Assembly: GCA_030146155.1 (NCBI GenBank)
Contig: JASLCF010000050.1
Span: 1-10,207, forward strand
Direction: 5' to 3'
DNA from: Savagea sp.
Lineage (GTDB): Bacteria > Bacillota > Bacilli > Bacillales_A > Planococcaceae
DNA: 10,207 nt
Shown here: piece by piece, positions 1 to 6,381 of the stretch
Numbering within the stretch: position 1 is the stretch's first letter
Layout of the letters: each line of letters begins with the position of its first letter
Notes under the pieces: model-generated
What the model was told of the DNA's origin: nothing
Databases searched by the model: none
Seen by the model: only the letters and a program-made list of their open reading frames with translations
Made by a program: the position numbers and the translations under genes

Positions 1-9
1 TTTAAGGAT

Positions 10-16
10 AGGGAGG
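10..16 (+). promoter_or_regulatory. Ribosome binding site of gap
   Basis: The sequence AGGGAGG is a near-perfect Shine-Dalgarno. It ends 5 nt before an ATG at 22 and 8 nt before a second ATG at 25. The longer spacing is the usual one in Bacilli, and the protein from 25 aligns without an extra residue with typical GapA N-termini, so 25 is preferred. The promoter and anything upstream lie outside the window. Confidence 0.8.
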
Positions 17-24
17 AATTTATG

Positions 25-1032
25 ATGACATTAAAAGTAGCGATTAACGGTTTTGGAAGAATTGGACGATTGGTTTTAAGAGAAATTGTATTAAGAGACG
101 ATATCGACGTGGTGGCGGTCAATGACTTAAGTGATGCTAAAATGTTAGCTCATTTATTTAAATATGATTCAGTCCACGGTGTATTCCAAGAAGATGTTGA
201 AGTGAAAGAGGATGCATTTGTAGTAGCAGGCAAAGAAGTCAAAGTGTTTGCTGAAAAAGACCCTTCGCATTTACCTTGGAAAGAATTAGAAGTAGATGTT
301 GTGATTGAATCTACTGGTGTATTCAGAGATGCTGAAGGATTAAACAAGCATATCGAAGCCGGAGCTAAAAAAGTCATTTTATCTGCACCAGCAAAAGGCG
401 ACGTCGCAACGTTTGTTGTTGGAGTTAACCACACAGATTATGATCCATCAACAGACCACGTGGTTTCAAATGCGTCTTGTACAACGAACTGTTTAGCACC
501 TGTTGCAAAAGTGTTAAACGATGAATTTGGTGTAAAAAGAGGATTAATGACGACAATTCACTCTTATACAAATGATCAACGCATTTTAGATTTACCGCAT
601 TCGGATTACCGTCGTGCACGTGCAGCAGCTGTCTCAATGATTCCGACAACAACAGGAGCAGCATCAGCAGTGGCGAAAGTGATCCCAACATTAAAAGGAA
701 AATTGGATGGCATGGCCGTTCGTGTTCCAACGTCGAATGTATCGATGGTCGATTTAGTTGTTGAGTTAGATAAAAATGTAACTGCTGAAGAAGTGAACAC
801 TGCCCTTGAACAAGCAGCGAATGGTGAGTTGAAAGATATTTTATTCTACTCCGACCTACCTTTAGTTTCTGTCGATTACAACGGTAACAAAGCTTCTTCA
901 ACAGTAGACGGCTTATCAACTACTGTACTTGGAGATAATTTAGTCAAAGTGATTTCTTGGTACGATAATGAGACAGGCTACGCTACACGTTGTGTGGATT
1001 TAGCCCTTTACATGCAAGAACGCGGATTATAA
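25..1032 (+). CDS. gap: Glyceraldehyde-3-phosphate dehydrogenase, NAD-type (glycolytic)
   Basis: This cytoplasmic enzyme oxidises glyceraldehyde 3-phosphate with NAD+ and phosphate to 1,3-bisphosphoglycerate. The protein is 335 aa from the ATG at 25 (336 from the ATG at 22), the normal full length. It opens with the Rossmann motif INGFGRIGR at residues 7-15. The active-site stretch SNASCTTNC carries the catalytic Cys152, with its partner His179 in TTIHSYTNDQR. An Asp in VNDL near residue 34 and the Leu-Pro pair in ILDLPH near 190 are the residues that favour NAD over NADP, so this is the glycolytic GapA type rather than the gluconeogenic GapB type. The C-terminal WYDNETGY motif is intact. It is the first gene of the glycolytic block and is followed by a strong terminator. 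In many relatives the regulator cggR precedes it, but that region is not visible here. Confidence 0.97.
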   Translation: MTLKVAINGFGRIGRLVLREIVLRDDIDVVAVNDLSDAKMLAHLFKYDSVHGVFQEDVEVKEDAFVVAGKEVKVFAEKDPSHLPWKELEVDVVIESTGVFRDAEGLNKHIEAGAKKVILSAPAKGDVATFVVGVNHTDYDPSTDHVVSNASCTTNCLAPVAKVLNDEFGVKRGLMTTIHSYTNDQRILDLPHSDYRRARAAAVSMIPTTTGAASAVAKVIPTLKGKLDGMAVRVPTSNVSMVDLVVELDKNVTAEEVNTALEQAANGELKDILFYSDLPLVSVDYNGNKASSTVDGLSTTVLGDNLVKVISWYDNETGYATRCVDLALYMQERGL

Positions 1033-1085
1033 AATCTGGGTTTGAATAGCAAAACCAAAGTAAACCTACTATAATAGAAGTGGGT

Positions 1086-1117
1086 AAGAGGAACGGGATA
1101 CCCGTTCCTCTTTTTTT
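1086..1117 (+). terminator. Intrinsic terminator between gap and pgk
   Basis: A perfect stem pairs GAGGAACGGG (1088-1097) with CCCGTTCCTC (1101-1110) around a 3-nt ATA loop. Two more A-T pairs extend it at the base, and seven T follow directly (1111-1117). This is a textbook rho-independent terminator. It sits 54 nt after the gap stop and 32 nt before the pgk start. It should make gap mRNA more abundant than mRNA for the downstream enzymes, with those supplied by read-through or by a promoter I could not identify with confidence. Confidence 0.93.
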
Positions 1118-1149
1118 ATTAACATTTATCGGATAGGAGTGTACCATTC

Positions 1150-2340
1150 ATGCTGTCAAAAATGACGATGAAAGACATTGATGTAAAAGGAAAGAAAGTA
1201 TTTGTAAGAGTTGATTTTAACGTGCCAATGGAAGAGGGTAAAATTACGGACGAAACAAGAATCACTGCTGCGCTTCCAACAATTCAATACTTAATGGAGC
1301 AAGGTGCTAAAGTCATTTTAGCGAGTCACCTTGGTCGACCAGGTGGCGAAGTGAAAGAAGAATTACGTTTACAACCTGTAGCAGAACGTTTAGCCCAACA
1401 TTTAAATCAGCCTGTTCAAGCGCTTTCTGAATCGATTGGTGACACTGTAAAAGAGACAGTTGAAGCCATGCAAGACGGCGAAGTCATCTTACTTGAAAAC
1501 GTCAGATTCCATGCGGGAGAACAAAAAAATGATGAAACTTTAAGTCGGGCATTTGCTGAACTCGCTGATGTTTTTGTTAATGATGCATTTGGAGCAGCAC
1601 ACCGCGCTCATTCATCGACAGCAGGCATTGCGTCCTTTGTAGATGTAGCCGTGAGTGGTTTATTGATGGAAAAAGAATTGCGTGTATTAGGTGAGGCACT
1701 CGAGACACCAAAACGTCCATTCACCGCGATTATTGGTGGAGCAAAAGTAAAAGATAAAATCGGTGTCATTGATTACTTATTAGAGAAAGTGGATCATTTA
1801 TTAATTGGTGGTGGCTTATCTTACACTTTTTCAAAAGCACAAGGGTATGAAGTGGGGAATTCATTAGTAGAAGAAGATAAAATTGAGCTTGCTCAATCCT
1901 TCATTCAAAAAGCAAAAGACAAAGGCGTTCAATTGCATTTACCTATCGATGCAGTGATTGCTGATGCTTTTAGTGCAGACGCAAATGTCAAGGCAGTAGC
2001 GATTGATGCAATCGAAGAAGGTTGGATGGGACTCGATATTGGTCCAAAAACGAGCCAACAATATGCTGAAGTGATTGAGCAATCCGCACTCGTCATTTGG
2101 AACGGACCAATGGGTGTATTTGAAATGGCACCTTTTGAGAACGGGACGAAAACAGTAGCGGAAGCTGTTGCAAAAACAGAGGGCTACACGATCATTGGTG
2201 GTGGCGATTCTGCAGCTGCGGTCGAGAAATTTAATTTAGCTGATCAAATGAACCACATTTCAACAGGTGGCGGCGCTTCTTTAGAGTTTATGGAAGGTAA
2301 AGTCTTACCTGGTGTAGAAGCTTTAACAAATAAAGCATAA
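1150..2340 (+). CDS. pgk: Phosphoglycerate kinase
   Basis: This cytoplasmic kinase transfers phosphate from 1,3-bisphosphoglycerate to ADP, giving ATP and 3-phosphoglycerate. The protein is 396 aa, the normal length for a bacterial PGK. The N-terminal domain shows RVDFNVP (20-26), the signature that binds the triose substrate, and ASHLGRP (58-64). The nucleotide-binding C-terminal domain shows IIGGAKVKDK (194-203), WNGPMGVFE (317-325) and IGGGDSAAA (349-357). The ATG at 1150 is chosen because AGGAGTG at 1135-1141 lies 8 nt upstream. ATGs at 1162 and 1168 would shorten the N-terminus and sit too far from this site. It follows the gap terminator and is separated from tpiA by only 11 nt, so it probably begins a pgk-tpiA-gpmI-eno transcript unit. 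No residue of the signatures is missing. Confidence 0.97.
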   Translation: MLSKMTMKDIDVKGKKVFVRVDFNVPMEEGKITDETRITAALPTIQYLMEQGAKVILASHLGRPGGEVKEELRLQPVAERLAQHLNQPVQALSESIGDTVKETVEAMQDGEVILLENVRFHAGEQKNDETLSRAFAELADVFVNDAFGAAHRAHSSTAGIASFVDVAVSGLLMEKELRVLGEALETPKRPFTAIIGGAKVKDKIGVIDYLLEKVDHLLIGGGLSYTFSKAQGYEVGNSLVEEDKIELAQSFIQKAKDKGVQLHLPIDAVIADAFSADANVKAVAIDAIEEGWMGLDIGPKTSQQYAEVIEQSALVIWNGPMGVFEMAPFENGTKTVAEAVAKTEGYTIIGGGDSAAAVEKFNLADQMNHISTGGGASLEFMEGKVLPGVEALTNKA

Positions 2341-2351
2341 GGAGAGAAGAC

Positions 2352-3113
2352 ATGCGTAAAACAATTATTGCAGGAAACTGGAAGATGTATAAAACAATTG
2401 AAGAAGCGGTTGATTTTGTAGAACAGATTCGTGGAAATATTCAACCGAGTGAGCAAGTGGAAGCTGTAATTTGTCCACCTGCCCTTTATTTAGCACCTTT
2501 GATGGCGGGAATTCGAGATATCCCTGTCGCATTAGGCGCTCAAACGATGCACGAAGCGATTGAAGGAGCTTATACAGGTGAAATTAGCCCGGCTATGTTA
2601 CAAAGCATTCATGTTCCTTACGTTATTTTAGGTCATTCTGAACGCCGTGAATACTATAATGAAACAGACGAAGCGGTGAACCGTAAAGTCATCGCAGCAT
2701 TTGACCACAACTTAACACCTATCGTCTGTGTGGGCGAATCTTTAGCGGTGAGAGAAGACAATCAAACCGTTGCACATGTCAGCGAGCAAGTAGAGAAAGC
2801 TCTCCAAGACGTAGCTGCTGAACAAGTAGAACAACTCGTCATTGCTTACGAACCGATTTGGGCGATTGGTACTGGTAAAACAGCAACGGCTGCAGATGCC
2901 AACGAAGTGTGCGGGGCAATTCGTTCAACCATTGCCGAACTGTACGATCAAACAGTCGCTGATAAAGTACGTATCCAATACGGCGGTAGTGTGAAGCCAA
3001 GTAATATTGAAGAATTGCTAGCAGAAGAACATATTGATGGGGCACTTGTTGGTGGTGCGAGTTTAGATCCTGTGTCTTTCATGCAATTAGTTGAAGCAGG
3101 TGCCAACCGATGA
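2352..3113 (+). CDS. tpiA: Triosephosphate isomerase
   Basis: This enzyme interconverts dihydroxyacetone phosphate and glyceraldehyde 3-phosphate in the cytoplasm and feeds the gap reaction. The 253-aa length is normal for the family. All catalytic residues are visible: Lys11 in GNWKMYK, electrophile His95 in LGHSERR, and general base Glu167 in AYEPIWAIGTG. The mobile lid GTGKTAT (173-179) and the phosphate-binding YGGSVKP (210-216) and LVGGASL (232-238) are also intact. AAGGAGAG starts inside the pgk stop codon and serves the ATG at 2352, so pgk and tpiA share an mRNA. The stop codon overlaps the start of gpmI in an ATGA arrangement. Confidence 0.97.
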   Translation: MRKTIIAGNWKMYKTIEEAVDFVEQIRGNIQPSEQVEAVICPPALYLAPLMAGIRDIPVALGAQTMHEAIEGAYTGEISPAMLQSIHVPYVILGHSERREYYNETDEAVNRKVIAAFDHNLTPIVCVGESLAVREDNQTVAHVSEQVEKALQDVAAEQVEQLVIAYEPIWAIGTGKTATAADANEVCGAIRSTIAELYDQTVADKVRIQYGGSVKPSNIEELLAEEHIDGALVGGASLDPVSFMQLVEAGANR

Positions 3114-4657
3114 AAGGTCCCGTCGCTTTAATTATTTTAGATGGCTTTGGCTTAAGAGATACAGTAGAAGGTAATGCAGTCGCACAAGCGCATAAACCGA
3201 ATTTTGATCGTTACCATGCTGCTTTTCCGACGACTACGTTACAAGCTTCAGGGGAAGCAGTAGGACTACCCGACGGTCAGATGGGGAACTCTGAAGTCGG
3301 ACATACGAATATTGGTGCGGGTAGAATTGTTTATCAAAGCTTAACGCGCATTACAAAATCGATTCACGATGGTGATTTCTTTGAAAAAGAACCATTAATC
3401 GCAGCGCTGCAACAAGCTAAAAAAGAAAATCAAGCTTTGCATGTAATGGGTTTATTGTCTGATGGCGGTGTTCACAGTCATTATGAGCATTTATTTGCTT
3501 TACTGCGTATGGCAAAAGAACATGACGTTAAAAACGTATACGTACACGGCTTTTTAGATGGTCGCGATGTCGGTCCAACGACAGCTTCTACTTATATTCA
3601 AGAAACGGAAAGACAAATGAAAGAAATCGGGGTAGGTGAGTTTGCCTCTATCTCAGGTCGTTATTATGCGTTAGATCGTGACAAACGTTGGGAACGTACA
3701 CAATTGACGTATGATGCGATGGTGTATGGTAAAGGACCTCGTTTTCAGACTGCCGAGGAAGGTCTTCAAGCTTCCTATGCCCAAGAGATCGTGGATGAGT
3801 TTGTCGTGCCGTTTGTCATTGAAAAAGAGAATGAGCCAGTAGCGACAGTGAATGATGGGGATGCGGTTGTCTTCTTTAATTTTAGACCAGACCGTGCCAT
3901 TCAATTATCACGTGCTTTTACTGAAGTTGACTTTAATGGCTTCCTCTTAGGAGAAAAAACGTTCGAACAGTTGTATTTTGCTTCCTTTACCCATTATAGT
4001 GAAGAGGTACGTTCAAACGTTGTGTTTGCGAAAGAAAACCTCGTCAATACATTTGGAGAAGTTGTATCGAACGAAGGCTTAAGACAACTGCGTATTGCAG
4101 AAACTGAAAAATATCCTCATGTCACCTTTTTCTTTAATGGGGGAAAAGAAGATGAGTTTGCTTTAGAACAACGGATTTTAATCCATTCACCAAAAGTTGC
4201 GACTTATGATTTGCAACCAGAGATGAGTGCGTTTGAAGTAACTGAAGCGTTATTAGAGGAAATTAAACATGAACGTCAAGATGTCATTATTTTAAACTTT
4301 GCAAACCCGGATATGGTGGGGCATAGTGGCTTACTCCAACCGACGATTGACGCAATTGAAGCGGTCGACCAATGTCTCGGCCAAATTGTGGATGCCCTTT
4401 TAGAGAAAGATGGTGTTGCTTTGATTACAGCGGACCATGGTAATGCGGATGAAGTCATCACGGTAGAAGGTCACCCGATGACTGCACATACGACGAACCC
4501 AGTGCCACTCATTGTAACCAAAAAAGGAATTCATTTACGTTCAGATGGGATTTTAGCTGATTTAACACCAACGATGTTAGATTTGTTAAATATAAAAAAA
4601 CCTGCAGAAATGACAGGACAATCACTTATTGAAGGAGAGAATGAAACATGCCAGTAA
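3110..4657 (+). CDS. gpmI: 2,3-bisphosphoglycerate-independent phosphoglycerate mutase
   Basis: This Mn2+-dependent enzyme of the alkaline phosphatase superfamily converts 3-phosphoglycerate to 2-phosphoglycerate through a phosphoserine intermediate. The protein has 515 aa, a few more than the roughly 511 typical of Bacillus. Asp11 in LDGFG and the nucleophile Ser61 in GQMGNSEVGH are present, followed by DGGVHSH with His122 and the HGFLDGRD segment (146-153). The second metal cluster is intact: Asp401 and His405 in NPDMVGHSG, Asp442 and His443 in TADHGN, and His460 in GHPMTAHTT. The ATG lies inside the tpiA stop region (ATGA) with only a weak GCAGGTG upstream, so translation is probably coupled to tpiA. 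The extra C-terminal residues EGENETCQ are encoded by the enolase ribosome binding site and start region, which the gene overlaps by 10 nt. Confidence 0.97.
   Translation: MKGPVALIILDGFGLRDTVEGNAVAQAHKPNFDRYHAAFPTTTLQASGEAVGLPDGQMGNSEVGHTNIGAGRIVYQSLTRITKSIHDGDFFEKEPLIAALQQAKKENQALHVMGLLSDGGVHSHYEHLFALLRMAKEHDVKNVYVHGFLDGRDVGPTTASTYIQETERQMKEIGVGEFASISGRYYALDRDKRWERTQLTYDAMVYGKGPRFQTAEEGLQASYAQEIVDEFVVPFVIEKENEPVATVNDGDAVVFFNFRPDRAIQLSRAFTEVDFNGFLLGEKTFEQLYFASFTHYSEEVRSNVVFAKENLVNTFGEVVSNEGLRQLRIAETEKYPHVTFFFNGGKEDEFALEQRILIHSPKVATYDLQPEMSAFEVTEALLEEIKHERQDVIILNFANPDMVGHSGLLQPTIDAIEAVDQCLGQIVDALLEKDGVALITADHGNADEVITVEGHPMTAHTTNPVPLIVTKKGIHLRSDGILADLTPTMLDLLNIKKPAEMTGQSLIEGENETCQ
4632..4637 (+). 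promoter_or_regulatory. Ribosome binding site of eno inside gpmI
   Basis: AAGGAG lies within the last codons of gpmI, 10 nt before the enolase ATG at 4648. An ATG at 4641 is in a different frame and leads to no plausible protein, so it is not the start. Confidence 0.8.
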
Positions 4658-5943
4658 TTACACATGTACAAGCGAGAGAAGTCATCGATTCAAGAGGAAA
4701 CCCAACAGTAGAGGTAGAAGTATTCACAGAGAGTGGAGCATTCGGTCGTGCTATCGTCCCGTCAGGTGCATCCACAGGAGAATATGAAGCTGTTGAATTA
4801 AGAGATGGTGACAAAGGTCGTTACTTAGGTAAAGGTGTTTTACAAGCTGTTGAAAATGTGAATACGACAATCGCTGAAGAATTGGCATTCAACTATTCTG
4901 TATTAGATCAAGTTGTTATTGACCAAGCTTTAATTGAATTAGATGGTACACCAAATAAAGGAAAATTAGGAGCAAACGCAATTTTAGGCGTTTCAATGGC
5001 TGCTGCAATTGCAGCAGCAGATTATTTAGATCTTCCTTTGTACCAATATTTAGGTGGCATCAACGCGAAGCAATTACCTGTTCCGATGATGAATATTTTA
5101 AACGGTGGGGAACATGCGGATAACAACGTCGATATTCAAGAATTCATGGTGATGCCTGTTGCTGCAACTTCATTCCGTGAAGCGATGCAAATGGGTGTAG
5201 AAATCTTCCATAGCTTAAAAGCTGTTTTACATGCAAAAGGTTTAAACACTGCAGTTGGTGATGAGGGTGGTTTCGCTCCAAACTTAGCATCCAATGAAGA
5301 AGCACTTCAAACAATTATGGAAGCGATCGAAAAAGCAGGGTATAAACCAGGCGAAGAAATTCGTTTAGCAATGGATGCTGCTGCTTCGGAGTTCTATAAT
5401 GCAGAAGATGGCAAATACCATTTATCAGGAGAAGGCGTAGTGTATACGTCTGAAGAAATGGTGAATTGGTATGCTGCAATGTGTGATAAATACCCAATCA
5501 TTTCAATTGAAGATGGATTAGATGAAAACGACTGGGAAGGTCACCGTCTATTAACTGAAAAAATTGGCGACCGTGTACAATTAGTCGGCGACGATTTATT
5601 CGTTACGAACACTGAAAAATTAGCAAAAGGAATCGAAGAAGGCATTTCGAATTCAATTTTAATTAAAGTGAACCAAATTGGTACGTTAACAGAAACTTTC
5701 GATGCGATTGAAATGGCAAAACGTGCTGGTTATACAGCAGTTATCTCACACCGTTCAGGTGAATCAGAAGATACAACGATTGCTGACATTGCAGTAGCAA
5801 CGAATGCAGGTCAAATTAAAACAGGTGCCCCATCACGTACAGATCGTGTAGCGAAGTATAATCAATTATTACGTATTGAAGAACAACTTCACGAAACTGC
5901 TCGTTATGAAGGCCTAGCATCATTCTATAACATCAAAAAATAA
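4648..5943 (+). CDS. eno: Enolase (phosphopyruvate hydratase)
   Basis: Enolase dehydrates 2-phosphoglycerate to phosphoenolpyruvate. In Firmicutes it is also known as a component associated with the RNA degradosome and as a cell-surface protein; neither role can be read from sequence. The protein is 431 aa, the usual length. Visible features are the mobile loop SGASTGE (39-45), the general acid Glu206 in GDEGGFAPN, and metal ligands Asp243, Glu288 in SIEDGLDE and Asp315 in VGDDLF. The catalytic base Lys340 in LIKVNQIGT and the SHRSGE motif (367-372) follow. The start overlaps gpmI by 10 nt, and the protein from there matches the standard N-terminus up to AREVIDSRGNPT. A terminator follows 10 nt after the stop codon. 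A 20-bp perfect palindrome at 4999-5018 lies within the coding sequence. Confidence 0.98.
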   Translation: MPVITHVQAREVIDSRGNPTVEVEVFTESGAFGRAIVPSGASTGEYEAVELRDGDKGRYLGKGVLQAVENVNTTIAEELAFNYSVLDQVVIDQALIELDGTPNKGKLGANAILGVSMAAAIAAADYLDLPLYQYLGGINAKQLPVPMMNILNGGEHADNNVDIQEFMVMPVAATSFREAMQMGVEIFHSLKAVLHAKGLNTAVGDEGGFAPNLASNEEALQTIMEAIEKAGYKPGEEIRLAMDAAASEFYNAEDGKYHLSGEGVVYTSEEMVNWYAAMCDKYPIISIEDGLDENDWEGHRLLTEKIGDRVQLVGDDLFVTNTEKLAKGIEEGISNSILIKVNQIGTLTETFDAIEMAKRAGYTAVISHRSGESEDTTIADIAVATNAGQIKTGAPSRTDRVAKYNQLLRIEEQLHETARYEGLASFYNIKK

Positions 5944-5953
5944 TGAAGTAGAG

Positions 5954-5990
5954 AAGAAGCTTTCCAAAAGAGGGAAGCTTTTTCTGTTTT
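5954..5990 (+). terminator. Intrinsic terminator after eno
   Basis: The arm AAGCTTTCC (5957-5965) pairs with GGGAAGCTT (5972-5980) through a 6-nt AAAAGA loop. There is one internal G-T wobble, and three further base pairs at the foot use part of the T tract. The tail TTTTTCTGTTTT is U-rich. This closes the glycolytic block. Confidence 0.88.
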
Positions 5991-6004
5991 GGAGAAAACA
6001 GATG

Positions 6005-6033
6005 TTGCAACTGCTAGCGTTGTTTGATAAAAT
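6005..6033 (+). promoter_or_regulatory. Probable sigma-A promoter of secG
   Basis: TTGCAA (-35, 6005-6010) and TAAAAT (-10, 6028-6033) are separated by exactly 17 nt. The boxes match consensus at 4/6 and 5/6 positions. The site lies between the eno terminator and the secG ribosome binding site, and would start transcription near 6040, leaving a leader of about 30 nt. No regulator site is evident. Confidence 0.7.
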
Positions 6034-6071
6034 GGATAGTGTTGTAAGTATCATTCAGGAGGTGGAACAAA

Positions 6072-6299
6072 GTGCAATCTTTGTTAATGACTTTATTATT
6101 AATTGTGGCACTCGCCCTAATCGTCGTCGTTCTATTACAATCAGGAAAAAGTGCAGGTTTGTCAGGAGCCATCTCAGGTGGTGCAGAACAACTTTTTGGT
6201 AAGCAAAAAGCACGTGGACTTGATTTAGTACTTCAGAGAACGACTGTTGTATTATCAGTTTTATTCTTTGCTTTAACATTAGCAGTAATGAAATTTTAA
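6072..6299 (+). CDS. secG: Preprotein translocase subunit SecG
   Basis: SecG is the small non-essential membrane subunit of the SecYEG channel that assists SecA-driven protein export. The protein is 75 aa, normal for Firmicutes. It has two hydrophobic membrane segments at about residues 3-22 and 53-73. Between them is the conserved loop LLQSGKSAGLSGAISGG (21-37), followed by the FGKQKARGLD segment (42-51) that typifies the family. The start is GTG: AGGAGGTG at 6057-6064 lies 7 nt before it, and no nearby ATG in this frame would keep the first membrane segment whole. It is the first gene of the secG-esterase-rnr-smpB-ssrA group, a neighbourhood also known in Bacillus subtilis. A terminator follows 13 nt after the stop. 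Confidence 0.95.
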   Translation: MQSLLMTLLLIVALALIVVVLLQSGKSAGLSGAISGGAEQLFGKQKARGLDLVLQRTTVVLSVLFFALTLAVMKF

Positions 6300-6312
6300 T
6301 CATACAATCTAC

Positions 6313-6343
6313 GCCGGGCCGCTATTTAGGTTCGGCTTTTTTT
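6313..6343 (+). terminator. Intrinsic terminator after secG
   Basis: GCCGGGCC (6313-6320) pairs with GGTTCGGC (6329-6336) around an 8-nt loop, and seven T follow (6337-6343). Two of the eight pairs are G-T wobbles, so the stem is weaker than the gap or eno terminators, and some read-through into the esterase gene is plausible. Confidence 0.83.
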
Positions 6344-6365
6344 ACATCCATAAACAACTGAGATG

Positions 6366-6373
6366 AAAAGGAG
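6366..6373 (+). promoter_or_regulatory. Ribosome binding site that fixes the esterase start
   Basis: AAAAGGAG ends 8 nt before TTG at 6382. Its last G is also the first base of an in-frame GTG at 6373, which therefore cannot be the start codon because it would lie inside its own Shine-Dalgarno. Confidence 0.85.
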
Positions 6374-6381
6374 TGGACAGC

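Noticed and set aside
425..919. Long antisense open frame of 164 codons opposite gap
   Set aside because: It lies wholly within gap, has no ribosome binding site or recognisable family, and its composition follows from the codon use of gap.
1039..1056. Weak hairpin GGTTT...AAACC just after gap
   Set aside because: The stem is 5 bp with a large loop and no T tract; the true terminator lies downstream at 1088-1117.
6008..6022. Inverted repeat CAAC...GTTG in the secG promoter spacer as a possible operator
   Set aside because: The arms are only 4 bp around a 7-nt loop, which is expected by chance.
6002..6202. 66-codon frame overlapping the secG promoter and secG
   Set aside because: It starts inside the predicted -35 region, lacks a ribosome binding site, and most of it is secG read in another frame.
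6341..6369. Possible esterase promoter with TTTACA as -35
   Set aside because: At 16-17 nt spacing the -10 position reads ATGAAA or TGAAAA, a poor match that also overlaps the ribosome binding site.
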